DNA of 64,000 nucleotides from NCBI RefSeq assembly GCF_007830635.1, contig NZ_VLLA01000008.1, positions 62,001 to 126,000 on the forward strand, read 5' to 3'. The stretch comes from Bradyrhizobium huanghuaihaiense (GTDB taxonomy: Bacteria; Pseudomonadota; Alphaproteobacteria; Rhizobiales; Xanthobacteraceae). The position numbers and the translations under genes are program-made. This document shows positions 37,284 through 44,827 of this stretch, piece by piece (position 1 is the first letter of the stretch; the number at the start of each line of letters is the position of its first letter). The notes beneath the pieces are model-generated. The model was not told where the DNA came from and searched no databases. It saw only the letters and a program-made list of their open reading frames with translations.

Positions 37284-37373
37284 GGAGAGATGGCCGAGTG
37301 GCTTAAGGCGCACGCTTGGAAAGCGTGTGTGCGGGAAACCGTACCGTGGGTTCGAATCCCACTCTCTCCGCCA
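37284..37373 (+). tRNA. tRNA-Ser (anticodon GGA)
   Basis: A full cloverleaf can be drawn. The acceptor GGAGAGA pairs with TCTCTCC, and the D-arm GCCGAGTGGCTTAAGGC follows. The anticodon stem GCACGC/GCGTGT holds loop TTGGAAA (anticodon GGA, serine codons UCC/UCU). The long class II variable arm is present, the T-arm is GTGGG-TTCGAAT-CCCAC, and CCA is encoded at 37371-37373. It lies at the edge of an accessory region, a common integration target. Confidence 0.97.
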
Positions 37374-37529
37374 GCGCACCGCGACGACGCAGAATCCCTA
37401 CAAAACAAGGCCCATCCCGAACCGCCGGAAATCGACGGTGTAGCACCGCAGTGGAGCACCGAGTGGAGCAGCCGCGGGCCGAGTCACGTTGCCATCATTG
37501 GTGGGCCGGCGCGAGTCCGAATCCTTGGC

Positions 37530-37581
37530 GATGATACGAACTCGGGGCAGAAGCGAGGTCGTGCCCCAAGTTCGTATCATC
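37530..37581. repeat. 20-bp near-perfect inverted repeat
   Basis: Bases 37530-37549 (GATGATACGAACTCGGGGCA) and 37562-37581 are reverse complements at 19 of 20 positions, around a 12-bp spacer. It is 157 bp past the tRNA. It could be a recombination site, paired IS ends, or a strong RNA hairpin. Confidence 0.7.
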
Positions 37582-37589
37582 CAGGATGC

Positions 37590-37812
37590 GGATTTTACAC
37601 CTGCGACGCCTAGAATGAGGATTTCTACACCTCAATGAGGATTTTTACACCTGACGCAGCCGCAAGAGATTTGAGACCGAGGGGCCTCCGCGTAAGCGAT
37701 TTGAGACCGGCATAAGAGATTTGAGACCTTGGTGTTGGACCGGCCCGTAACGATTTTGCAGCCGGCACCCCTCGTCATAATCAATTGGCAGCGGCCGTAA
37801 CGATCTTGCAGC
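37590..37812. repeat. Three families of short direct repeats resembling IS21-type ends
   Basis: Family A is GGATTTYTACACCT-like, at 37590-37602, 37619-37632 and 37639-37652. Family B is GATTTGAGACC, at 37668-37678, 37698-37708 and 37718-37728. Family C is CGTAACGATYTTGCAGC, at 37746-37762 and 37796-37812. Multiple short direct repeats at each end are typical of IS21-family elements, where they bind the IstA transposase. Three different families stacked together suggest remains of several insertions whose transposase genes are gone. The IS21 link is my inference from the repeat style. Confidence 0.65.
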
Positions 37813-37818
37813 GCCAAC

Positions 37819-38085
37819 CTAAGCGGAATTCGGTTTTTTCTGGGCGGGTTCAGCTTTTTCTGCCGGCGATGAGTCCTTGCGCCTCGCCACCCTGCGACCC
37901 CGAAGGAAGCCGCGGCTCGCCTTCGCATAGACGTCGGACAGCTCCTGCTCGAGCATCCCGTTCGCGACGATCAGCGCCTTGATCGTCTGGACCAAGTCGC
38001 CGCCGCACGCCTCGATCGCCTGCGCGGCCGCGATCTCCAACTCGGCGGCCTCGTCGACGGGTTGCTGCTCGACGGGCGCGGCCAT
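37819..38085 (-). CDS. Small conserved protein of unknown function
   Basis: 88 residues. The central part, AAQAIEACGGDLVQTIKALIVANGMLEQEL, is helical and resembles a small rhizobial family often found near transposons. The C-terminal 25 residues are charged and rich in Ala/Lys/Pro. It diverges from the gene at 38159, with a LexA-type box between them. AGGA precedes the ATG. No function known. Confidence 0.65.
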   Translation of the reverse strand: MAAPVEQQPVDEAAELEIAAAQAIEACGGDLVQTIKALIVANGMLEQELSDVYAKASRGFLRGRRVARRKDSSPAEKAEPAQKKPNSA

Positions 38086-38120
38086 GGCGAAGGATTCCTG
38101 ATTTACGGAGAAACCATCTT

Positions 38121-38135
38121 GTTCTCTATTTGTTC
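38121..38135. promoter_or_regulatory. SOS box (alphaproteobacterial LexA site, GTTC-N7-GTTC)
   Basis: GTTC at 38121-38124 and GTTC at 38132-38135 are separated by exactly seven bases (TCTATTT). This is the known LexA operator form in alphaproteobacteria. It lies in the 73-bp divergent region between the genes at 38085 and 38159, so either or both may be induced by DNA damage. Confidence 0.7.
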
Positions 38136-38151
38136 TTTGGTCAATTGGAGT

Positions 38152-38832
38152 TTAGCGTATGGCCGGAAGACGGTGTGCAGAGTGGCGCTTCCCAACAGCA
38201 AAGCAGCAGAAGGCAGAGGAGACGGCGCGCCGCCTGGCCGAGGCGCAGCGGCGCCGCGTTTCCGTCGACGACGATGAGGCGTGGTGGGCGTCGGTGCTGG
38301 CGGATCCGCGCGCCGAGACGAACCGGCCGGACGCCAGGCGCACGCTCGCGGAGATCGGGTCCTCGGAGCTGAAGGTCGAATGCTTGAAGTGCTTCCGCGT
38401 CGTCCGGATCGCACGAGATGATGCGATGACTCGCTTCGACGTCGGCTCACTCTGGAAGGAGGTCGCGATGCGCCTGCTCGCCGACGGCTGCATGAGCAGG
38501 ACCGGGAGGCACGAAAAAGACGGGTGCTGGCCGGATTTCAGGTAGCGCCTTCGAGAGCGCGCGCCATGGCGCGCGCGGAAGACGGGTCCGCCGACTACGA
38601 GCATATCCACTCCGTCGGCTTTGTATGCAGTGAATGGGAAGCTAAGCCGCCTTCCGTATCCTACGGCACTTGCCTCGGTGACGACGGCGACGCGCGCTCC
38701 GCCGAGCGCTTCCGACACCGAGCGCTCGATTTGAGCGAGCGTGCTTCTCATCATGCCGCGCCTTTGGACGACGATAACCAATTGACCGTTCACGACTTCT
38801 GAGTGAAAAATTTTCACTGACGGCATGGTCAT
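38152..38832 (-). CDS. Possible third gene of the AAA+ operon, overlapping an opposite gene
   Basis: 226 residues if read to its stop. ATG 38832 overlaps the TGA of the preceding gene (ATGA-type overlap), which argues for translation. The first 80 residues look like a real protein (VKIFHSEVVNGQLVIVVQRR, SVSEALGGARVAVVTEASAV). The C-terminal half is Ser/Arg-rich and lies wholly opposite the more convincing gene at 38159-38545. It may be a gene truncated by insertion that now reads through into antisense sequence. Confidence 0.4.
   Translation of the reverse strand: MTMPSVKIFHSEVVNGQLVIVVQRRGMMRSTLAQIERSVSEALGGARVAVVTEASAVGYGRRLSFPFTAYKADGVDMLVVGGPVFRARHGARSRRRYLKSGQHPSFSCLPVLLMQPSASRRIATSFQSEPTSKRVIASSRAIRTTRKHFKHSTFSSEDPISASVRLASGRFVSARGSASTDAHHASSSSTETRRRCASARRRAVSSAFCCFAVGKRHSAHRLPAIR
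38159..38545 (+). CDS. Conserved rhizobial-type protein of unknown function
   Basis: 128 residues. GGAG lies at good spacing before ATG 38159. The N-terminal part, TAKQQKAEETARRLAEAQRR, is a charged helix. The rest contains VECLKCFRVVRIARDD and SLWKEVAMRLLADGCMSRTGRHEKDGCWPDF, with a CxxC and two later Cys that may bind zinc. The C-terminal pattern is familiar from rhizobial proteins without assigned function. It diverges from 37819-38085 across an SOS box, so expression may rise after DNA damage. Confidence 0.7.
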   Translation: MAGRRCAEWRFPTAKQQKAEETARRLAEAQRRRVSVDDDEAWWASVLADPRAETNRPDARRTLAEIGSSELKVECLKCFRVVRIARDDAMTRFDVGSLWKEVAMRLLADGCMSRTGRHEKDGCWPDFR

Positions 38833-39155
38833 TCGGTGTTGATCCCGTCCTCCGGGATCTCCTCGCCGGCCTGCTCGCCCAGCACGTAGATCCGGTGCGC
38901 GGTCCGGACGAAGCGCGCATGGCGGTCGAACCAGTGCACGGCGGCGGTGCAGATGCGGTCGCCGTCCTCGTAGTCGGGATGCCGCCTCGCCTGGCCCACG
39001 ACGACGAGCTTGAACCCCTTGCCGATTCTCCTGATCTCGGTCGACCAGTGCTCGATCACCGACGCCCGCGCCATCTCGAACGCCGACGGCTCCTCGCCGA
39101 ACCCGTAGGCTTCAAGGTCGCGAGCAAGGTCGTCCTTCCATCCTGTGTTCGACAT
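38829..39155 (-). CDS. Unknown protein, second gene of the AAA+ operon (DUF6634-like)
   Basis: 108 residues from ATG 39155, which starts two bases after the stop of the ATPase gene. The core EHWSTEIRRIGKGFKLVVVG and CTAAVHWFDRHARFVRTAHR, followed by IYVLG, recalls DUF6634 proteins. That assignment is from memory of the pattern and needs a profile search. Tight spacing on both sides puts it in one transcript with the ATPase and the following frame. The function is unknown. Confidence 0.7.
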   Translation of the reverse strand: MSNTGWKDDLARDLEAYGFGEEPSAFEMARASVIEHWSTEIRRIGKGFKLVVVGQARRHPDYEDGDRICTAAVHWFDRHARFVRTAHRIYVLGEQAGEEIPEDGINTE

Positions 39156-39157
39156 CG

Positions 39158-40537
39158 CTAATGCCTCATTGCGTGTGCGTCGCGGGCCTCGAGGGTCGCC
39201 CTGATAATGGCCTGCAGCTTGCGCAGCGAGAAGCCGGCCTTTTCCCAAGCCTTCGCGATCACCATCAGCTCGTCCGGCGCCAGCGGCTCGTCGCCGGCGC
39301 GCTCCGGATCCTCACGGGCGAGGTCTTCCATGACCGACGACGCCAGCAGCGGCAGGTCGACGAGCCGCGGCGCCGGCACGCGAACGATTCTGAACCGGTC
39401 TCTCAAGTAGTCCGGCAGCAGGGAGACGTCGTTGGCCGTGCAGATGTACGACGCCATCGAGAGGTCTAACTCGCAGTCAAGACTTTGATCTCTATAGCTT
39501 TTTGCCGTTTCGACCTCTAGGAAGGGCAAAAGCGCCGACGTCAAGGATCCGTTCAGCGAACCTCGGCCGCCGCTGCATTTGTCAAGCTCGTCAATGAACA
39601 CCAGCGGGTTACCGGTCCGAGAGGCCAGCACCGCGCGCGCTGGCACTGAGGCCTCGGTATTACTCCAGCCCTTGGATGTACCCGAAAATTGCCCGTCGGA
39701 CACGGCGCCGTCGTAGCGGTGCACGTGCTGCAGACCGATTGCCGTGGCGATACGTCTTACGAAACGGCTCTTGCCTGTGCCAGGCTTTTGCGAGACCAAG
39801 ATGGTCGGCCTGAATTTAATCGGCTCGCCCTCGCGCAAATCCCTGAACAGCGCCGCGATCGCTGCCGACGCGTGCGGAAACTCGTTCGACAAGCGCCGGC
39901 GCGCCTGGTCGAGATTGCGAGCGCAGACCAGCGGCAGCTCCTTATCGAGGATCTCGGCGAACGGGCGATTATGCGAGTTCAGTTTCGTAGCCCGTGACGC
40001 CGGCATCACCGTCAGCGTCGGGCCAACATGCGGCGACCGAAACCACTTCGCCACGTCGACCTCATGAGCGAGCGACACCAAAGCTGACTCCTTCTCGATC
40101 TCGCCCGCGAGCACGGCGGCCGCCAGCGCGAACGGCGAGCGCTTCTCCCTCACGTAGTCGCCGGCGCCGGCGGCCCACCAGATGCGAAGCCGCTCTCGGC
40201 AGTCGCCATCATCGTCGGCGCTCAGGTCGGCGGCGTCGAGCGCATACTGGAGCTGCGGCAGCACGCTCCGGAAGCTCGGCGGATAGCTCGGTCGGCAGGT
40301 CATCATCGACCAGGCCAGCGCCAGCTCACCCGCCTGATGGGTGCCGCGCTTGTAGAGCTCGTCGACGGTCTCGCGGATCTCGGATTGGATGGCCCGGCGG
40401 TCGCCGCACTTGTCGAGGAGGCGCTGCGCGCACTCGGCGCCCAGGGTCTCCTCTGAGAGGTGGTGCAGATCACCGAACGCATCGTCCCAGCGGCCGGCCA
40501 TGAGCGTGATGAGGGCGGGGTGCTGAAGCTTCGTCAT
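39158..40537 (-). CDS. AAA+ ATPase with Lon-like ATPase core
   Basis: 459 residues from ATG 40537 (GAGGAGG upstream). The first 220 residues are helical and unrecognised. The AAA+ module has Walker A SQKPGTGKSRFVRR near residue 250, Walker B LVFIDELDK near 310, sensor 1 ICTAND near 370 and an arginine-finger-like DYLRDRF. The Walker and sensor order is closest to Lon-type and MoxR-like ATPases, but there is no protease Ser/Lys dyad. It heads an operon and diverges from a ribbon-helix-helix gene. A role in DNA replication, partition or remodelling of the element is possible. Confidence 0.85.
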   Translation of the reverse strand: MTKLQHPALITLMAGRWDDAFGDLHHLSEETLGAECAQRLLDKCGDRRAIQSEIRETVDELYKRGTHQAGELALAWSMMTCRPSYPPSFRSVLPQLQYALDAADLSADDDGDCRERLRIWWAAGAGDYVREKRSPFALAAAVLAGEIEKESALVSLAHEVDVAKWFRSPHVGPTLTVMPASRATKLNSHNRPFAEILDKELPLVCARNLDQARRRLSNEFPHASAAIAALFRDLREGEPIKFRPTILVSQKPGTGKSRFVRRIATAIGLQHVHRYDGAVSDGQFSGTSKGWSNTEASVPARAVLASRTGNPLVFIDELDKCSGGRGSLNGSLTSALLPFLEVETAKSYRDQSLDCELDLSMASYICTANDVSLLPDYLRDRFRIVRVPAPRLVDLPLLASSVMEDLAREDPERAGDEPLAPDELMVIAKAWEKAGFSLRKLQAIIRATLEARDAHAMRH

Positions 40538-40672
40538 CGGTCGTCCTCCTCTTCCGGCGGTGGCGCGGTCTCGGCGCGGTCTTCGGCGATACGATCGAGC
40601 AACCATGCACGGAAAAGCGGAGCCGCCGGCCTCGACGAATCCTTTTGAGACGTGTTATCCGTGGTGTGCCGA

Positions 40673-40705
40673 GTTGCCATCATTGGCAACACTTGTCGAA
40701 CAAGT
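40673..40705. promoter_or_regulatory. Pair of palindromes, candidate operators of the RHH regulator
   Basis: TTGCCATCATTGGCAA (40674-40689) is a 6+4+6 palindrome. One base later ACTTGTCGAACAAGT (40691-40705) is a 6+3+6 palindrome. Both lie between the divergent ATPase and RHH genes, 31 bp before the RHH start. GTTGCCATCATTGG recurs exactly at 37488-37501. Confidence 0.6.
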
Positions 40706-40735
40706 TGCGCCAAAAATCAAGGACTTGCAGCCGCC

Positions 40736-41137
40736 ATGGTTAAGGATTCGAAAAGAAAAATGCGCGTGAAACCGGGTCCGAAGGTGGCCGACGAGGACGT
40801 CAAGCACGAGCGGTTGACCCTACGGGTTCATAGCGACCTAATCGACATCCTGCAGCGGCGCGCCGACGAGCGGAACATGTCGCGCTCGGCCTATGTCGAG
40901 CAATTGCTGGTCGCCTGGGTGCAGGCCGATCCCCGCAACCCGAAGGTCGATTCCAAGGGGAAACGTGTGGAAAACGCCCCGCATCCGTTCGAGCTGATGA
41001 ACAAGAATTCCATGCTTTTCGGCGCCAAATGGGCCAAATTCAACCAGATCTACTCGCTCCTTTTCGACCAGTCGGCGCCGGCTAAATGGGTCGACCAGCC
41101 GCAGGATCACTGGTTCGGGCAGGACGACGAGGCCTGA
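40736..41137 (+). CDS. Ribbon-helix-helix DNA-binding protein
   Basis: 133 residues from ATG 40736 (40760 is also possible). The RHH domain is at about residues 22-60: the strand ERLTLRVHSDLIDIL, then helix RRADERNMSRSAYVEQLLV. The C-terminal 65 residues (FELMNKNSMLFGAKWAKFNQ, then AKWVDQPQDHWFG) match no family I know. Such small RHH proteins repress their own promoter or control plasmid replication. The neighbouring palindromes and the replicase downstream fit that role. An inverted repeat follows the stop codon. Confidence 0.8.
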   Translation: MVKDSKRKMRVKPGPKVADEDVKHERLTLRVHSDLIDILQRRADERNMSRSAYVEQLLVAWVQADPRNPKVDSKGKRVENAPHPFELMNKNSMLFGAKWAKFNQIYSLLFDQSAPAKWVDQPQDHWFGQDDEA

Positions 41138-41139
41138 AC

Positions 41140-41172
41140 AATTCGACTCCTTGATGTTCAAAGACTCGAATT
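41140..41172. repeat. Inverted repeat after the RHH gene
   Basis: AATTCGACTC and GACTCGAATT (9 of 10 complementary) flank a core that itself partly pairs (CTTGA/TCAAAG). It starts three bases after the RHH stop codon. It may be a weak terminator, although no T-run follows. Confidence 0.5.
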
Positions 41173-41254
41173 CTCCGCCGAAATACTTCAATGACATCAG
41201 GGCACGTCGTCTCTGTTCCTTGCCATCATAGCGACCTCTTTTCGCGTGGTTCGG

Positions 41255-41292
41255 CATTACGACTCTAGAAGGACGACATTACGAGTCTAGAA
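41255..41292 (+). promoter_or_regulatory. Two-copy direct repeat upstream of the replicase (iteron-like)
   Basis: CATTACGACTCTAGAA (41255-41270) and CATTACGAGTCTAGAA (41277-41292) differ at one base and are offset by 22 bp, two helical turns. That phasing places both on the same DNA face, as for replication-initiator iterons or repressor sites. Confidence 0.55.
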
Positions 41293-41441
41293 ATTCGCCC
41301 GCCCCGGCGTGGCGCACCGGAACCGGACTTGGTGCCTCGCTGTCCACCGTCGTCCGACGAATTCGGCGGCCGCCCGCAAGGATTCGATTGCATGTTGCTG
41401 CACGTCAGCTGCATGCTGTCTCCTGGATCGACCGAGACAGC

Positions 41442-43754
41442 ATGGACTCAGTACCGACCATTTCCGAATCCTTGACGCCTGCGCACGTTCGCGCAGACGG
41501 CGATTTCACGCGCCGCATTACCGGCTTCGTGCTCGTAGATCGCCCGGATCGGCCCGATGCCGGCCCGACGCCGGCCGAGGTGATCGCTGGCATCGTCGAT
41601 GCCGCGGCGCCCGCCAAAACAGAGCCCGCCAGGCACAAGGCCCCGCGCCCCGGCCTGCGCGGTAAGGGCTCCAAGCCGGCCCGGCAGACCAATGATTCCT
41701 TCGAGCCGGACTACGACGCCGTCGCCGAGGACCGCAGGTGCGCCCGCATCAAGCGCGCCAAGAAGAAGGACGCGAAGGACAAAGCCGACAGCGAGATCGC
41801 CGCCGAAGAGGGCCTGTCGCTGCGCGAGTGGCGCGACCGCCAGTTGGAAGGGGCGATGAAGCGCGTCGGAGCCTACGTCGAATGGATGGAGAAGGCCCGC
41901 GCCAAGGTCTGGGTCGCCGTATATTCCGAGAACCTCGAGTCCGCAGGATGTACGGACGAGCACGCCAGGAAGATGGCGGACGCCGCCGTCGCGGCATTCA
42001 ACAAGGAGCCGCCCGCGGACCCCGACATGCCGCACGTGAGCGACGAAGACCGCCGCCTCATCAACGACGTCGAGAAGGCCCAGGCGTTCTGCGCGAAGCT
42101 GTACGACGAGGCGACCCGCGACGCGAACGGGGTCTTCCACCATCCCGGCGGTCTGGTCGCCGGAAAGTATCTGCGCGCCCCCTTCAGCAAGGCGGGCAAG
42201 AAGAGCGACGAGCACGTGCACTACAAGGCCTTCGCCGCGTCCGTCGGCAAGGCCGCACGCGGCAACCTGTTCGCCGGCGACACCAAGGATTCATGCCACA
42301 AGCACGTCAGCAAGCTCTACGCGCTCGACAAGCCGCAGATCTTCTTCTCGGCTGTCTGCAAGGACTTCTTCCGTATCGAGCTGGACATCGACTTCCCGTC
42401 CGAAGCGCACATGCGCGCCCACATCGCGAACAAGGTGGATGAGCACGACTTGCCGTCGGGCCCGCAAATCGGCGCGTGGTTTCCCGATGATCGTCGCCCG
42501 GGCGAGGCAAACCATCCGCACCTCTACTTCCGCCTGCCCGAGGGCAGCGGGGTATGGCCGTGGTCGCCCGAGCGCCAGCACCGCATGCTGAAGGCGGTGA
42601 TCGCGAAGCTCACAGAGATCTTCGGCGGCGACAAGGGCGGTACCGCGCACCCCTACAGCGGCAAGAATCCGCTCTCCTGGCTGACCAAGTCGTGCATCAT
42701 GTCCGAGCGCATGCCGACACTCATCGAATGGTTCGAGGCGCTCGGCTGCGAGTGGGAGCCGGACGGCATGCCGGACGACGTCACCATCGCCAACCTCCAC
42801 GACGCGGCCCAGTCGGTCGACAAGGAGAGCGCGGCCTGGTGGCGCGTTGTGCAGGGCGTGGCGTTCTCGACGGCCAAGGCGTTCTATCGCTCCGGCAAGG
42901 TCGACCTCGGTGACCGCGGCGCCTTCGCCAAGAAGATCCGCCGCGCGATCTCCGGCCCGCTGACCAAGGAGCTGCGTCCGTCGTCCGGCAAGCAGTCCGA
43001 GGACCTGTCCGAGATGATCGAGAAGGTCTGCGACTACGCCGCCGAGTCCTTCGACCCGGCCAAGTGCGACCGCAAACGCCGCAACCACGGCGCAGCCGCG
43101 CACCTGATCGAGCCGGACATGACGATGAAACAGCGTTATGTCGTCGGCGGCGAGTTCTCCGGGCCCGTCCGCATCGGCAAGACCGTCGAGATGCTGGCTG
43201 AGATCATCCGGCTGGACCTGCTCTGCGGACGCACGCCGACCATCGCGAGCGTCGCGGGGCGCGGGCGTTGCTACAACACCGTTGCGCGGCACTTCGACGA
43301 GGCCTATGCCGTTGCAAAGTCGAGGATTCCCGCGCCGAAGGAGGCTCGGCTTCCCTCGCTTTCACTAAGGGGTCTGTTTCGGGGTATCCCTGCTCTTCCT
43401 GCCTTCCACCCCCTTCCGGGCCAGGCCGCCGGTCCCGATTCCGCCCCTTTCATCGTGCCGGAAGCCGACCCGCCGGAGGCATCAGCACCGGCAAGCCCGG
43501 ACAAAACCATCGATCCTGACCCTGCCGACCTCCTCGGAACGACCGGCGCTGACGAGTTCGACCCCGACGACTTCATCGTCGACGCGCTTCGTCGCATCGA
43601 GCATGCGAAGCGTCGGCGCCTGCGGCCCTCCGAAGTCCGCGCCGTGCAGCAGGTTCGTCAGCCGGGTTCGCTCTTCGTAGACTTCCGGGCCTCCGGCATC
43701 AAGACCCTCCACCGGTCGATCAAGAATCCCGTGCTCCGGTCGGCCGTGGCGTAG
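41442..43754 (+). CDS. Putative plasmid-type primase/replicase (archaeo-eukaryotic primase-like)
   Basis: 770 residues from ATG 41442; TTG 41388 is an alternative with AAGGA upstream. Residues 80-170 are charged and helical. The core shows primase-type motifs: FFRIELDIDFP with D315 and D317 (hhhDhD), ANHPHLYF with H358 and H360 (sxH), and PYSGKNPLSW at about 404-413, recalling the YxGxxxKNP pattern of ColE2-type replicases. A likely helix-turn-helix (TIASVAGRGRCYNTVARHF) lies near residue 610. An Asp/Pro-rich linker and basic tail close the protein. It probably starts replication of the element. The assignment rests on short motifs. Confidence 0.65.
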   Translation: MDSVPTISESLTPAHVRADGDFTRRITGFVLVDRPDRPDAGPTPAEVIAGIVDAAAPAKTEPARHKAPRPGLRGKGSKPARQTNDSFEPDYDAVAEDRRCARIKRAKKKDAKDKADSEIAAEEGLSLREWRDRQLEGAMKRVGAYVEWMEKARAKVWVAVYSENLESAGCTDEHARKMADAAVAAFNKEPPADPDMPHVSDEDRRLINDVEKAQAFCAKLYDEATRDANGVFHHPGGLVAGKYLRAPFSKAGKKSDEHVHYKAFAASVGKAARGNLFAGDTKDSCHKHVSKLYALDKPQIFFSAVCKDFFRIELDIDFPSEAHMRAHIANKVDEHDLPSGPQIGAWFPDDRRPGEANHPHLYFRLPEGSGVWPWSPERQHRMLKAVIAKLTEIFGGDKGGTAHPYSGKNPLSWLTKSCIMSERMPTLIEWFEALGCEWEPDGMPDDVTIANLHDAAQSVDKESAAWWRVVQGVAFSTAKAFYRSGKVDLGDRGAFAKKIRRAISGPLTKELRPSSGKQSEDLSEMIEKVCDYAAESFDPAKCDRKRRNHGAAAHLIEPDMTMKQRYVVGGEFSGPVRIGKTVEMLAEIIRLDLLCGRTPTIASVAGRGRCYNTVARHFDEAYAVAKSRIPAPKEARLPSLSLRGLFRGIPALPAFHPLPGQAAGPDSAPFIVPEADPPEASAPASPDKTIDPDPADLLGTTGADEFDPDDFIVDALRRIEHAKRRRLRPSEVRAVQQVRQPGSLFVDFRASGIKTLHRSIKNPVLRSAVA

Positions 43755-43957
43755 CCCTCAGGGCCTCCGGCTCAAGCCTTCATCTCTCATCCCTTATCGT
43801 CGAAGACCTCCGGGGCTCGGACTGCAGAGCCTGCGGCGCCGACCGCGAAGCCTCCGGCCACATGCTGAATCTTCTGAAGCGTTGACCCTTGCGGCGCTGC
43901 ACCGGATAACCACGTGCGAAGCCGATCGGTCAGCCGGTCGGGGACGATGGAGGCAAC

Positions 43958-44431
43958 ATGGCGAAGATCAGAAGGCAACTGACTCAGGAGGATGTCGACC
44001 GGATCGCTGAGATGGACTCTGCACGCGGAGCGTATTTCCAGCGTGATCCGGACCGGCCGGACAACATGTTCGTGAAACCCCGTCGACGGCAACCTGTCGA
44101 GGTCAGCCGGGCAAAGGCAAGACTCAGGACAGCCAGGTGGCGGAGCGAGAAGGACCGGCGCCGGGCACCGACCGTCAGCGAGGTGGGCATGTCGCTCGCA
44201 GTCGCGCTGGCGACCACGTCGTGGTCTGACCCGCTGACGAAAGCCGACTACGACTTGCTCAGCCGCGCACTCCTGGACCTGCAGGCCCGTGGATTCTCGA
44301 TCGAGGAGGCGAAGAAGACCATGCGCCGGCTTCGTCTCCGTCTCGTCGATCCCGGCGACCGCGCCGGCGAGGAGTCCGAGGGCTGCGGCCCGCCGATCTG
44401 GCAGGACGACGAGCGCAAGCTGCCGTTCTGA
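43958..44431 (+). CDS. Unknown protein, 157 residues
   Basis: The start ATG 43958 has TGGAGG at good spacing. The first 30 residues (RQLTQEDVDRIAEMDSARGAYFQ) and the basic stretch RAKARLRTARWRSEKDRRRAPT suggest a nucleic-acid-associated protein. The C-terminal half is helical (YDLLSRALLDLQARGFSIEEAKKTMRRLRLRL). It follows the replicase on the same strand, 203 bp after its stop. No family recognised. Confidence 0.6.
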   Translation: MAKIRRQLTQEDVDRIAEMDSARGAYFQRDPDRPDNMFVKPRRRQPVEVSRAKARLRTARWRSEKDRRRAPTVSEVGMSLAVALATTSWSDPLTKADYDLLSRALLDLQARGFSIEEAKKTMRRLRLRLVDPGDRAGEESEGCGPPIWQDDERKLPF

Positions 44432-44827
44432 GCGCGAAGCCTCGTCAACAAATCATAGGATTGACCGTAGTCCGTATCCGGACGATCGTCAGTCTCGCGA
44501 CTAATATGGATTACGTACTCTAGCCGAGTTGGATGCCATCGAGTCCGACGGCCATCGCTGATAGTTGTGGAAAAGCTTGGACAGCGCCAGGTCCGCGCTT
44601 TGGCGCCTCAGAAGCGAATTTAACCATGCTGGCGAGGCCTCCGCCGAGTTGGTTCTTCCTTGCGCTCAGGATCGTGCTTTGCGCCGACGAGAAGGCCCAT
44701 CCTGAGCTCTTTCCAGCCCGCGATCATGATGCCTTCATCGACTCTGCGAAGGCTCTCGACGCGCCCGCCGCAGTCGCGGCATGTTGAGCCATAGCTTCGA
44801 CGTGGAAGCGAGCAGAGGAGTATCAGT
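44432..44827. other. Intergenic stretch, no supported gene
   Basis: 396 bp. One open frame (44533-44787) has no ribosome-binding site or protein-like pattern. GAGGAG just before 44828 serves the next gene. Confidence 0.45.

Noticed and set aside
38524..38802. 92-codon plus-strand frame
   Set aside because: It mirrors the coupled start of the minus-strand operon gene and lacks a ribosome-binding site.
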